From: Allobaculum mucilyticum | GTDB taxonomy: Bacteria > Bacillota_I > Bacilli_A > Erysipelotrichales > Erysipelotrichaceae | Assembly (NCBI RefSeq): GCF_022701195.1 | Contig: NZ_CP078089.1 | Span: 2,976,001 to 3,040,000 of the forward strand | DNA length: 64,000 nucleotides | Reading direction: 5' to 3' | Shown here: piece after piece, positions 46,248-54,507 of the stretch | Numbering within the stretch: position 1 is the stretch's first letter | Layout of the letters: every line of letters starts with the position of its first letter | The notes under the pieces: generated by a model | Told to the model about the DNA's origin: nothing | Seen by the model: the letters and a program-made list of their open reading frames with translations, nothing else | Databases searched by the model: none | Made by a program: the position numbers and the translations under genes

Positions 46248-47072
46248 ATGACATCTGAGTTAATTTTCGATTCCATGAAGGATTCAGGAGTGGAGCTTGC
46301 AAGACGGATTGCAAAGAAGCACCCGCTGGTGCATTGCATTGTGCCGGCAGTCAGTGCAAGCCGCGTAGCCAATCTGCTCACTGCATGTAACGCTTCGCCA
46401 ATTATGAGCGACTATCCCTCAGAGTCCGGACAGGTAACGAAACGAGCACAGGCTCTCGCCCTGTCTCTTGGCATGCCTTCCAGCCACAAAACGGCAGCTA
46501 TGCAGGCCAGTGCAGTACATGCCTCAAATCAAAAGATCCCTTTTGTTCTGGATCTGACTGGAATCGGTGTTTCGGATATCCGTCAGTCAATCGCTAATTC
46601 GCTCATTTACTGTCATCCTGCTGTGATTAAAGGCAATCTTTCTGAACTCAGCTTTCTCTGTCATGCAGGAGGAAGCGGAACCATCGATGCGGATTTGGAA
46701 GATGCTGAGCAGGCACTGTGCGATAAAGAGCTTATAAACAGCCTGAAGCAGTATGCAATCAAAAAGCAGACGATTCTTGTCTGTACAGGAAAAACGGATC
46801 TGCTGATCAGTCAGGATGGAAACTTATTTACTATCTATGGCGGATCAGAATGGATGAGCCGTATTTCCGGAACCGGCTGCATGCTCAATACTCTGTTTGC
46901 AGCGGCTTTATCCACCTGCGGATCCGAGCCTGATGAGCGGATTGAAACCACCCGACAGACGCTCGAGTTGTTTAAGAGCTGGGGTGAAAAAGCCGAGAAA
47001 CGTATGAAGCCGGAAGATGGATGCGGATCGTACTGGACCTATTTTCTCGATGCTGCGACGTGGAAAGACTGA
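46248..47072 (+). CDS. thiM: hydroxyethylthiazole kinase
   Basis: It phosphorylates 4-methyl-5-(2-hydroxyethyl)thiazole so that ThiE can use it. A 274-residue ribokinase-like protein with the N-terminal PLVHCIVPAVSASRVANLLTACNASPIM region and the ATP/anion site GSEWMSRISGTGCMLNTLFAA, where the catalytic Cys follows GTG. The HITN-type N-terminal motif is altered to HCIVPAV, slightly unusual. ATG 46248 follows AGGAGG. It is the second gene of the TPP-controlled unit. Confidence 0.92.
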   Translation: MTSELIFDSMKDSGVELARRIAKKHPLVHCIVPAVSASRVANLLTACNASPIMSDYPSESGQVTKRAQALALSLGMPSSHKTAAMQASAVHASNQKIPFVLDLTGIGVSDIRQSIANSLIYCHPAVIKGNLSELSFLCHAGGSGTIDADLEDAEQALCDKELINSLKQYAIKKQTILVCTGKTDLLISQDGNLFTIYGGSEWMSRISGTGCMLNTLFAAALSTCGSEPDERIETTRQTLELFKSWGEKAEKRMKPEDGCGSYWTYFLDAATWKD

Positions 47073-47132
47073 ACGAGTAAAAGCAATGAATGAGCAGCGG
47101 CACCGGCTGCCTGAAGACAGAGGAGAGACTGA

Positions 47133-47789
47133 ATGAAAAAAGACCTTCAAAATTCACTGCGACTCTATGCACTGACAGATCTTTGCTATGTAAACGATGA
47201 AAAGAGCATGGCTGATCTGGTAAAAGAAGCGATTGAACAGGGCGCAACGATGATTCAGCTTCGTGAAAAGCATCTGCAGGGCGATGCGCTGGAGCAGGAA
47301 GCCAGGGAAGTTCTTGCGGTATGCAAAGAGCAGAATGTGCCCCTGATCATCAACGATGATCTGCAGCTTGCGTTAAAGATTCATGCCAATGGCGTTCATC
47401 TTGGACAGAAAGACGGCAATGCAAAAGAAGCCAGAAAACTGTCTGGCGAAGACTTCATTATCGGCGTGACTGCACCATCCATCGAACTGGCCAGAATGGC
47501 GCAGGAAGATGGCGCCGATTATATCGGTGCCGGTGCAATCTATCCCACGGCAACCAAAACAGATACAAAACCGCTCACTCCGGAAGCCCTGAGTGAAATC
47601 GTCTCTTCTGTTTCCATCCCAGTCGTTGCGATCGGCGGACTGAACCGGCACAACTGCGATCTGCTTATGCATACCGGAATCACCGGCATCGCCACATCGT
47701 CCGGTGTCTTTGCCCATCTTGACGAGGATGGAGAAGTCGAGCAGTTTCGTAAAAAAGCAGAAGAAATCTGTGCTTCATCACATGCATAA
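47133..47789 (+). CDS. thiE: thiamine-phosphate synthase
   Basis: It joins HMP-pyrophosphate and thiazole phosphate to make thiamine phosphate. A 218-residue TIM barrel with ATMIQLREKHLQGD, PLIINDDLQLALKIHANGVHLGQKD, IGVTAPS, DYIGAGAIYPTATK and VVAIGGLNRHN, covering the pyrophosphate and thiazole phosphate sites. ATG 47133 follows GGAGAGACTGA. It lies 60 bases after thiM. Confidence 0.95.
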   Translation: MKKDLQNSLRLYALTDLCYVNDEKSMADLVKEAIEQGATMIQLREKHLQGDALEQEAREVLAVCKEQNVPLIINDDLQLALKIHANGVHLGQKDGNAKEARKLSGEDFIIGVTAPSIELARMAQEDGADYIGAGAIYPTATKTDTKPLTPEALSEIVSSVSIPVVAIGGLNRHNCDLLMHTGITGIATSSGVFAHLDEDGEVEQFRKKAEEICASSHA

Positions 47790-47969
47790 AAGGAAATAAC
47801 CAGAAACGGATGCAGATCCCGTAATCTGATCTGTCGCGGCGAGTCGGGAGCACCACTTTTCGTCGCGTAACAAAAGAGAATGCAAAAACAGACATGAAGC
47901 AAAACTCTGCCAAAGATTTCTTTCAGGCAGAAAACGCAGGGAGTGTCTTGAGAAAATGAGGAGATCATC

Positions 47970-48785
47970 ATGAAAACTGCATTATCAATCGCCGGGTCTG
48001 ACCCGAGCGGAGGCGCTGGAATTCAGGCAGATTTAAAAACAATGACCTGCAATGGCGTTTTTGCCATGGCTGCCATTACCTCCCTGACCGCGCAGAATAC
48101 AACGGGTGTTTCTCAGGTTGTCCCTATGGAACCCGAATTTATCCAGGAACAGATCCGCATGGTTGTAAACGACATCCGTCCGGATGCCATTAAAGTCGGC
48201 ATGGTTCCCAATGCAAAAGCGATTCATGCTGTCAGCCAGTCGCTTCACGAATTAAAAGATGTTCCGACTGTAGTTGATCCGGTTATGGTATCGACAAGCG
48301 GAAGCATGCTCATGGAACCGGAAGCGGTGGAAGTTCTGAAAAACGAACTGATCCGTGAAGCCGACCTGATTACCCCGAATATTCCGGAAGCTGAAGTCCT
48401 TTCCGGCATGAAGATTACATGCAGACAGGAAATGGAAACCGCTGCTAAGCTTCTGGCCGATACATATCACACTGCTGTTCTGATCAAAGGCGGTCATCGC
48501 GTGGAAGATGCTAACGACCTGCTCTATGACGAAAACGGAATTCGCTGGTTTGAAGGAAAACGGGTTCTGACTGAAAACACCCACGGTACCGGCTGTACGC
48601 TTTCGAGTGCGATTGCCTCCAATCTGGCAAAAGGGTATTCCATGGCTGATTCCATTCGAAGAGCCAAGGACTACATCACCAGAGCACTTGCGGATGGTCT
48701 GGATCTTGGCGCCGGTTCAGGTCCGATGAATCATGCCTTTATCGGCCTCGAATCATTTTTTGACGGGGCTGAAGAAACATGCTGA
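47970..48785 (+). CDS. thiD: hydroxymethylpyrimidine kinase / phosphomethylpyrimidine kinase
   Basis: It makes HMP-PP from HMP in two phosphorylations. A 271-residue ribokinase fold with ALSIAGSDPSGGAGIQADLKTM at the N-terminus, VVDPVMVSTSG, LITPNIPEAEVLSG and the active-site NTHGTGCTLSSAIASNLA. ATG 47970 follows GAGGAGATCATC. 180 bases without a gene separate it from thiE. Its end overlaps the next gene by 7 bases. Confidence 0.95.
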   Translation: MKTALSIAGSDPSGGAGIQADLKTMTCNGVFAMAAITSLTAQNTTGVSQVVPMEPEFIQEQIRMVVNDIRPDAIKVGMVPNAKAIHAVSQSLHELKDVPTVVDPVMVSTSGSMLMEPEAVEVLKNELIREADLITPNIPEAEVLSGMKITCRQEMETAAKLLADTYHTAVLIKGGHRVEDANDLLYDENGIRWFEGKRVLTENTHGTGCTLSSAIASNLAKGYSMADSIRRAKDYITRALADGLDLGAGSGPMNHAFIGLESFFDGAEETC

Positions 48786-49408
48786 CAAAAGTTCTGCTGA
48801 CCGTCTGCGTCATCGCGTATTTTGCATTCAGTCTGTGGATCGTACGTGATGTCCGTCTGGATACAAAAACCATTTCGATCTGTGCCATTGTCATTGCACT
48901 GACACTGATTCTGGAAAGCATCTTTATCCCGCTCCCCACAGGTGCTGTTATCCCTTTATGTTCGCCGGTTCCGCTGCTGGTTCTGGCGATCTGTATCGAT
49001 CCAAAGCTGGCTATTATCTCCGGATGGATTGTCGGGCTGCTCTCGATGGTGATGCTGCCGACCTGGCAGCCTGTTCACTGGGCGCAGATCTTTGTGGAAC
49101 ATCTGGTCTGCTTCTCATGTCTTGGCTATGCAGGACTGTTTCCATCCAAATCAAAACTTGGCATTCTTCCTGGCATTCTTGTGGCTTTCTTTCTGAAGTT
49201 CATGGGACATGCAGCAAGCGGTGTTGTGTTCTTCTCACAGAATGCCTGGGATGGCTGGGGTCCATGGGCCTACAGCATGGCTTACCATCTGACAAGCAAG
49301 GTTCCGCTGATGATCCTCTGCGCTGTTGTGATGATGGCTCTGCCTCTCAAGACAATTGAACGTCTTGGCAAATCGAAAACGATGAAACAGAAAGGAAGTG
49401 CGGCATGA
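48779..49408 (+). CDS. thiT: ThiT-like ECF S component (thiamine transporter)
   Basis: A 209-residue protein with six likely spans. The region LILESIFIPLPTGAVIPLCSPVPLLVLAICIDPKLAIISGWIVGLL and later FFLKFMGHAASGVVFF resemble ThiT, the thiamine-binding subunit of ECF transporters. It overlaps thiD by 7 bases and tenA by 4, so the three are coupled. Its neighbours and the TPP riboswitch support thiamine as the substrate. A second S component beside ThiW suggests uptake of both the whole vitamin and a precursor. Confidence 0.82.
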   Translation: MLTKVLLTVCVIAYFAFSLWIVRDVRLDTKTISICAIVIALTLILESIFIPLPTGAVIPLCSPVPLLVLAICIDPKLAIISGWIVGLLSMVMLPTWQPVHWAQIFVEHLVCFSCLGYAGLFPSKSKLGILPGILVAFFLKFMGHAASGVVFFSQNAWDGWGPWAYSMAYHLTSKVPLMILCAVVMMALPLKTIERLGKSKTMKQKGSAA

Positions 49409-50124
49409 TTGACGGGATTCTTAAACAGGACAATTCGTTCTCGGCAATTCTGATTAAAGAAGCACTGCCGGACTGGGAAAAGTATCTTTCCCACCCGTTT
49501 CTGCTTGCTTTAGCGGATGGCAGTCTTGATTCGCAGAAATACAGATACTATATGATTCAGGACTATCTGTATCTTGGCGAATATGGAAAATGCTTTTCAC
49601 TTGGCATTGAATGCGGTACAGACGATGAATTTCATGCAGTCTGCGATCACTATCTCAACCGGATCAGGAATTTCGAACTGGACGTTCATCGCGGTGCATT
49701 TGATTCACTGGGCATTACCCAGGAGGATCTGAAGCATTCCGTTCCATCTCTGGAAAACCTTGGCTATACCTCTTATATGCTTAAGGAATGCTATGAGGGC
49801 GGACAGGAAGAAATCCTTACCGCTATTCTTGCCTGTGCGCTCAGCTATGAATACATTGCTCATTCCATTGTGGCAAAAATGCCCTCTGCACTCGATCATC
49901 CGCTGTATGGCGACTGGTTTGAACAGTATGACTCTGAAAACTATGCAGAAGAGAATGTTGTACTCTGCAACCTGTTAGACCGTCTGACCAAGTCCTGCAG
50001 CGAAGAGAAGAAAGAGCATCTCAAAGAGATCTTTCATACCTGTTCCCGGTTTGAACAGGGCTTCTGGAACGGCGCCTGGTCGATGACGGATGAATGGGGC
50101 AGTACGGATCAGAAGGATTGCTAG
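49405..50124 (+). CDS. tenA: TenA-family aminopyrimidine aminohydrolase/thiaminase II
   Basis: It hydrolyses degraded thiamine pyrimidine (formylaminopyrimidine/aminopyrimidine) to HMP for salvage. A 239-residue all-helical protein with HPFLLALADGSLDSQKYRYYMIQDYLYL, the Cys-containing AILACALSYEYIA helix (the family nucleophile position), and the C-terminal RFEQGFWNGAW with the catalytic Glu. It starts inside the thiT end (ATGA). It supplies HMP to ThiD next door. Confidence 0.92.
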   Translation: MIDGILKQDNSFSAILIKEALPDWEKYLSHPFLLALADGSLDSQKYRYYMIQDYLYLGEYGKCFSLGIECGTDDEFHAVCDHYLNRIRNFELDVHRGAFDSLGITQEDLKHSVPSLENLGYTSYMLKECYEGGQEEILTAILACALSYEYIAHSIVAKMPSALDHPLYGDWFEQYDSENYAEENVVLCNLLDRLTKSCSEEKKEHLKEIFHTCSRFEQGFWNGAWSMTDEWGSTDQKDC

Positions 50125-50194
50125 CCGAATTTTTCAGCCGCGCGGCTGCATCAAACAGATATTCGCCAGAGCATAGACAGAGGAGATGAAAACT

Positions 50195-50653
50195 ATGAAT
50201 GAAATCACAAGATTCAGAGATGAATACTTCTTTCTGTCCAATATGTATCCTGTGCCCATTGAATTTGAAGGCGTAAAGTACCTTTGCTCAGAGTCTGCCT
50301 ATCAGGCTTCAAAATGCATTGATCCAAAGGATCGGGAACAGTTTGTCAGCCTGGATGGCTATGAAGCAAAAAAGCTCAGCAGAGAGATTCCCTGGCGAAG
50401 CGACTGGTTCGACATCAACCTGGATGTGATGTGCGCCTGTCTGAAGGACAAATTCACCAGACATCCACAGCTTGCAGAGCAGCTTCTGGCAACAGGAGAT
50501 GCAAAGCTTATCGAAGGCAATACCTGGGACGACCAGTTCTGGGGAGTCTGTGACGGAGTCGGGGAAAATCATCTTGGAAAACTTCTGATGCAGGTTCGCA
50601 GTGAACTCAAAGAAGAAAAGAAGAACACTTCTTCGAATCAGCAGGAAATCTGA
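50195..50653 (+). CDS. NADAR-family protein (YbiA-like N-glycosidase)
   Basis: A 152-residue protein with FLSNMYPVPIEFEGVKYLCSESAYQASKC, KLSREIPWRSDWFD and the C-terminal NTWDDQFWGVCDG..GENHLGKLLMQVR, the standard NADAR (DUF1768) layout with catalytic Glu/Trp/Asp in NTWDD. Members hydrolyse riboflavin-pathway intermediates or remove ADP-ribose from bases. The start is ATG 50195 rather than the ATG at 50186, which abuts the AGAGGAG ribosome site. It lies 70 bases after tenA, possibly the last gene of the thi unit. Its terminator was split by IS4 element B. Confidence 0.88.
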   Translation: MNEITRFRDEYFFLSNMYPVPIEFEGVKYLCSESAYQASKCIDPKDREQFVSLDGYEAKKLSREIPWRSDWFDINLDVMCACLKDKFTRHPQLAEQLLATGDAKLIEGNTWDDQFWGVCDGVGENHLGKLLMQVRSELKEEKKNTSSNQQEI

Positions 50654-50724
50654 TCAACAAAAAATTACAGATAATACGAAAACAGAACTGGATCAGGCCC
50701 AATGTCATTAAGTTAAGATTTCTC

Positions 50725-50766
50725 AGACCACATCAGCGTTAAGCAGTGATGTGGTCTTTTTTCTAC
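50725..50766 (+). terminator. anti-readthrough terminator at the left end of IS4 element B
   Basis: AGACCACATCA pairs with TGATGTGGTCT, then TTTTTTCT. It stands between the element end and the transposase, as in element A. Confidence 0.8.
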
Positions 50767-50817
50767 TCTTCAAGTCAAATCTCGAATGATTCGAGTTTTT
50801 TCACTTTTTTCTAAAAA

Positions 50818-52720
50818 GATGCGTCAGACAAAATACCCAATTTTGCTGACGGCAGATTTGGTGTTCATCAATAGTGAACACAAACAAAAGCTAAATTGAG
50901 TTCAATATGTGAAATTGGGGCATATTTCACATACATAGCTTGAATCAGCGAAGATACAAGAAGATCCAATGCCTGTTTGGCATCTTCTTGTGCGTATTTC
51001 AGCACTCGTCTTACGTTTATTGCCGTAATAGCTAACGTATATCCGAATTTTTTGCGCACTAACCCCCTGAACGGAAGGGTATCAATTTTTTGATTCCTTC
51101 TTAGCTGGTTTGGGATAGCTTCAACACCGTTTCTGAACCGGTAATTGGCAATTGCCTCTTCACTTTTCATGGTCCGCTGAAGGTGTGCTCTTTGGATCTT
51201 CTTCTGGGAAATGGTTCCAGATCTGACTCTTTTGTGATTTTTCATCGGGCATCGGCCAGTTGCAGCGAATGGGCAATCTTTACAGGTTGTTTCTTTGTGG
51301 AATGAGATATTCCAGGAATCGGTTTTCTCGTAGTAGGTTACTCGATCTGCAGTCTTTCCGTTTGGGCAGGTTACCGTTTTTGTTTCTTCATCGATTTCGA
51401 AATCAGCAGTCAAATCGGGTGTTTCTTTACCCGTCATAGCAGTTCCTACAAGTTGAATTCCGTGTTCAGCTGCTTCATTGATGTTATCCACGCTGATGTA
51501 GGCTCCGTCGGCAACCAAAGTTGTTTCGTCTCCTTCTTCAGCCATCTTCTGAATTTCATCTTTGGCGAACTTGGAATCGCTGTAGATATTGGGCTGGAAA
51601 TCAAATGAGTCGATGATCTTTCGGTTGGTATCGAGGTCGACTGTTTCAGCGAAATTGCCAACGTATCCCTGGTGATTTTCACCGGCCTTCTTACGGAAAG
51701 TCGATTCCGGCTCAACTGGATTGTTCAGGACAGTCGAGTTCAGCTCTTTTCCGTCACGAACGGAATGAAAAGAGCCATCGGTGTTTGTGTTGACCTGCTC
51801 GGAAACAAAGCGGATGAGCATCTGTGCTTCTTCACAGTCATTCAGCGTGCCTGGAATCAGATCACGAACGGCACAGGCATCCTGAAAAGCGGTCTGCAGT
51901 TTAGCCGCAGCCGGAGTATGGGAGTGATAAGTAACCTTATTCTCATCGAAGTCCTCGATATAGTGTTGAAGATTCTCGGGGATTGCGATTTTGTTTTCAT
52001 CCAAAACCATGAGCATGTTTTTAATGACCACATGCGCCAGCTGCAGTCTTGAAAGCTTTCTGGCGCCGTTATCGACCATGATGGAGTCCATTCTCCGCTT
52101 GAGATTGGTGCCAAGATAGGCGTCTTTAAGAGACTTGGCCAGTTTTTCGGCAAATTCATGGAGAAGATCGATGCCAGTCTGCTGCATATAAAAGGCATTG
52201 GCAGCACGAAAGCGGTTAAGCGTTCTCTGGTTTACCGGCTGATGTTCAAAGGACGTTGTTCCAAGAGCGAACTGATACTCCAGAGAAAAGGTAACGCTTC
52301 TCTCCAGTTCTTCGTCTGTCAGAGTAAACAGATCTTTCAAAACAAGCATAGCTAAAACGAGGTATGTAGGAGTTGAAGGTCTGGTGTTGGTGTTCTTTGA
52401 GTAAAGAGGCTCAAAAATCGATTCAAGTTTAACCAGCTCAGGAATAATGACACGGTTGAAATAGCCCGGCCAGCCGGATTCAAGCATTCTGAGCTTTCGA
52501 TCAGAAAGTGAGTAGGTTAGATCGAAGAGATTCATCTGAATGGGTTTGAACTTGGACTGCGACATAAGAAACACCCCCGAAATATTCAATTATATTATAC
52601 TACTAATATTAATTTAATCGAGATTAATTTCAATTAATTGTAGCATTATTTTGAAAAATTCGGATCAGTCCAAGATCTATGAACACACTTCAGCTATTTG
52701 TTACTTTTGTCGGGCGCATC
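50818..52720 (-). mobile_element. IS1182-type element, copy 3 (complete, 1903 bp), nested in IS4 element B
   Basis: Inverted ends are GATGCGTCAGACAAAA and GATGCGCCCGACAAAA. Perfect 7-bp duplications CTAAAAA lie at 50811-50817 and 52721-52727. This is the only complete intact copy in the window and serves as the reference for the other two. Confidence 0.95.
50868..52565 (-). CDS. IS1182 family transposase, copy 3 (intact)
   Basis: A 565-residue product if started at ATG 52565 (MSQSKFKPIQMNLFDLTYSL), which follows GGGGGTGTTTCTT. The frame is open eight codons further up. An N-terminal DUF772-like domain (about 60-170) is followed by the catalytic core with VADGAYISVDNINEA and RFRNGVEAIPNQLRRNQ. 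It is identical over the shared stretch to the transposase at the left window edge. It should be active. Confidence 0.92.
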   Translation of the reverse strand: MSQSKFKPIQMNLFDLTYSLSDRKLRMLESGWPGYFNRVIIPELVKLESIFEPLYSKNTNTRPSTPTYLVLAMLVLKDLFTLTDEELERSVTFSLEYQFALGTTSFEHQPVNQRTLNRFRAANAFYMQQTGIDLLHEFAEKLAKSLKDAYLGTNLKRRMDSIMVDNGARKLSRLQLAHVVIKNMLMVLDENKIAIPENLQHYIEDFDENKVTYHSHTPAAAKLQTAFQDACAVRDLIPGTLNDCEEAQMLIRFVSEQVNTNTDGSFHSVRDGKELNSTVLNNPVEPESTFRKKAGENHQGYVGNFAETVDLDTNRKIIDSFDFQPNIYSDSKFAKDEIQKMAEEGDETTLVADGAYISVDNINEAAEHGIQLVGTAMTGKETPDLTADFEIDEETKTVTCPNGKTADRVTYYEKTDSWNISFHKETTCKDCPFAATGRCPMKNHKRVRSGTISQKKIQRAHLQRTMKSEEAIANYRFRNGVEAIPNQLRRNQKIDTLPFRGLVRKKFGYTLAITAINVRRVLKYAQEDAKQALDLLVSSLIQAMYVKYAPISHIELNLAFVCVHY

Positions 52721-52798
52721 CTAAAAATCTATTGACAAATTTCTGCCGCCGCGCGGCTGCTTCGCAGCCGATGGGGAGAACTTAAAGGAGTTTTCCCT

Positions 52799-54109
52799 AT
52801 GACTGCTATCGCCAAAGAATGTTCTTTCTTCAGAAACACCTTCCTCAATATCATCAGCTCAGAAACGGCGAACCCTGCCAATTTTACTTCTCAGTCCGCC
52901 TTCACCCGTAAGCGGCAGATTGACCTGCATGAGCTTGTCCTTCTTCCGTTTCAGCTGACAGAGGAATCCCTCGCTGCTTCCTTTCCCTGGATCCTGTTTA
53001 AGGGCGGATCATCTGTTTCAGCCTCTGCTGTGTCTCAGGCCCGTTCCAAAATCAACTCTTCACTTTATAAAAACGTCTTCAATCGGTTTAACAAGGCAAC
53101 TTCCAGCTCTGATGTTAAAACCTTCAAGGGTTATCGCCTCCTCGCTGTAGATGGAAGCGAGATTCAAGTTCTTCCTGAACAGGACAATGACATCACCTAT
53201 GGCGCTTCTAAAAAAGGCAAGAAGAGGCACTTTGTTCATTTGAATGCCGAATTCGACGCCCTCAACTCCGTCTTTACTGACGCGCTGCTTCAACCCGGCT
53301 CTGAGAAGAATGAAGATTCAGCTCTTCTTGAACTCGCTCAGCGTTCTTCATTTCAGAAAGCCATCTTCATCGCTGATCGGGGATACGAAGCTCTTATGTC
53401 TTTCTATCGCCTGCAGAAGGAACATGTCCCTTTTGTCATACGTATCAAAGACGAGACATCATCTACAAGCATTCTCAAGTACTATAAGACTCCCGAGTCA
53501 GAAGAGTATGACATTCCTTTCAATGTGATTCTGACCAGTAAAAACAACAGGCATGTCAAAGACCATTGGGATGTCTATAAGTACATCTCTTCGTACAGGA
53601 AGCAGCCTGAATTTGACGGTCAAACGACTGAACTCCCTTTAAATATCAGGGTTGTGAGGTTCAAAGCTGCCTGCGAAGGGAATGAATCATTCATTACCGT
53701 CTGCACCAATCTGTCGGAAGCTGAGTTTGGGACCGAGGACATCAAGCAGATCTACCGTCTGCGCTGGCAGGTTGAAGTCGGCTTCAGGGGACTGAAACGA
53801 AACACCGATCTTGAATGGACTCATTCAAGGAAGCTTGATCTGGTCCAGGCAGAGATCTATGCCAAAATGACTCTCTACAATCTTTGTTCCCGTTTGCGCA
53901 ACAAGGTAGAAAGATCTCGTCAGCACCAGAAGCGCATCGCTCAGGCCAAAAAGCACAAGCAGAAGGCAGATTTCGGATTCATCATCAAAACGATTCAACA
54001 GTGGCTGTTCAAAAAAGCCAGAATCAGCTTGAGTACACTGGAAGATCTTCTTCTGGCCAGGATATCTCCGATCAGAGAAGGAAGAGCTGATACCAGAAAG
54101 AAGAAGTGA
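52799..54109 (+). CDS. IS4 family transposase (element B)
   Basis: A 436-residue DDE transposase with Asp in LLAVDGSEIQV, Asp in IFIADRGYEALM, and the YREK motif in YRLRWQVEVGFRGLKRNTD. ATG 52799 follows AAAGGAGTTTTCCCT. It shares overall layout and many blocks with element A (SSTSILKYY, EEYDIPF, KMTLYN) but is a distinct member. TTGACA at 52732 may be part of its promoter, now just beyond the nested IS1182. Confidence 0.93.
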   Translation: MTAIAKECSFFRNTFLNIISSETANPANFTSQSAFTRKRQIDLHELVLLPFQLTEESLAASFPWILFKGGSSVSASAVSQARSKINSSLYKNVFNRFNKATSSSDVKTFKGYRLLAVDGSEIQVLPEQDNDITYGASKKGKKRHFVHLNAEFDALNSVFTDALLQPGSEKNEDSALLELAQRSSFQKAIFIADRGYEALMSFYRLQKEHVPFVIRIKDETSSTSILKYYKTPESEEYDIPFNVILTSKNNRHVKDHWDVYKYISSYRKQPEFDGQTTELPLNIRVVRFKAACEGNESFITVCTNLSEAEFGTEDIKQIYRLRWQVEVGFRGLKRNTDLEWTHSRKLDLVQAEIYAKMTLYNLCSRLRNKVERSRQHQKRIAQAKKHKQKADFGFIIKTIQQWLFKKARISLSTLEDLLLARISPIREGRADTRKKK

Positions 54110-54135
54110 CAGATTTGAAAACCGAAAAGTCATCA

Positions 54136-54176
54136 GGATGATTTTTTCAACAGGTAGAAAATCATCCTTTTCGTCA
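54136..54176 (+). terminator. transposase terminator of IS4 element B
   Basis: GGATGATT pairs with AATCATCC, then TTTTCGTC. Confidence 0.55.
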
Positions 54177-54507
54177 TGCCTGAGACGCAAAATATAAGAA
54201 ATGACAACGCTCATGAACAGGGTATACGATTTTTATCCCTCCTTAACTTAATGACATTGGGATCAGGCCTTTAAAAAAGGGCGAGATTCAATTCTGTTTT
54301 TTGTTGGGGCATCGTTTTTAATCTCTGCAGCCCTGAGATATTTTCAGCGTGCAAAGAGCGAATGATGACTATTAATTTCCAATCGTTCGGATAATTGCTG
54401 ACGGTATTAAAGAACGTTCATAGAAGCATTGATTCTGTAAAAATAGCCGCGGTATTCTGCAGATAACAAGTCGAAGAACGAACTGTTTGTAGAAAGGAAA
54501 GAAGACA

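Larger units (their letters stand above)
50700..54259 (+). mobile_element. IS4-type element B, carrying a nested IS1182 copy
   Basis: It has the same CAATGTCATTAAGTTA inverted ends as element A. Perfect 10-bp target duplications GGATCAGGCC lie at 50690-50699 and 54260-54269. The IS1182 copy sits at 50818-52720, between the left end and the transposase gene. Without it the element would be about 1.65 kb. Confidence 0.95.
50680..54285 (+). terminator. NADAR-gene terminator, split by IS4 element B
   Basis: If 50700-54259 and one copy of the duplication are removed, the joined sequence folds. ACAGAACTGGATC pairs with GATTCAATTCTGT with one mismatch and one wobble; GCC/GGC close the loop; TTTTTT follows. 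In the present state the two arms are 3.6 kb apart, so this terminator cannot form. Confidence 0.5.
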
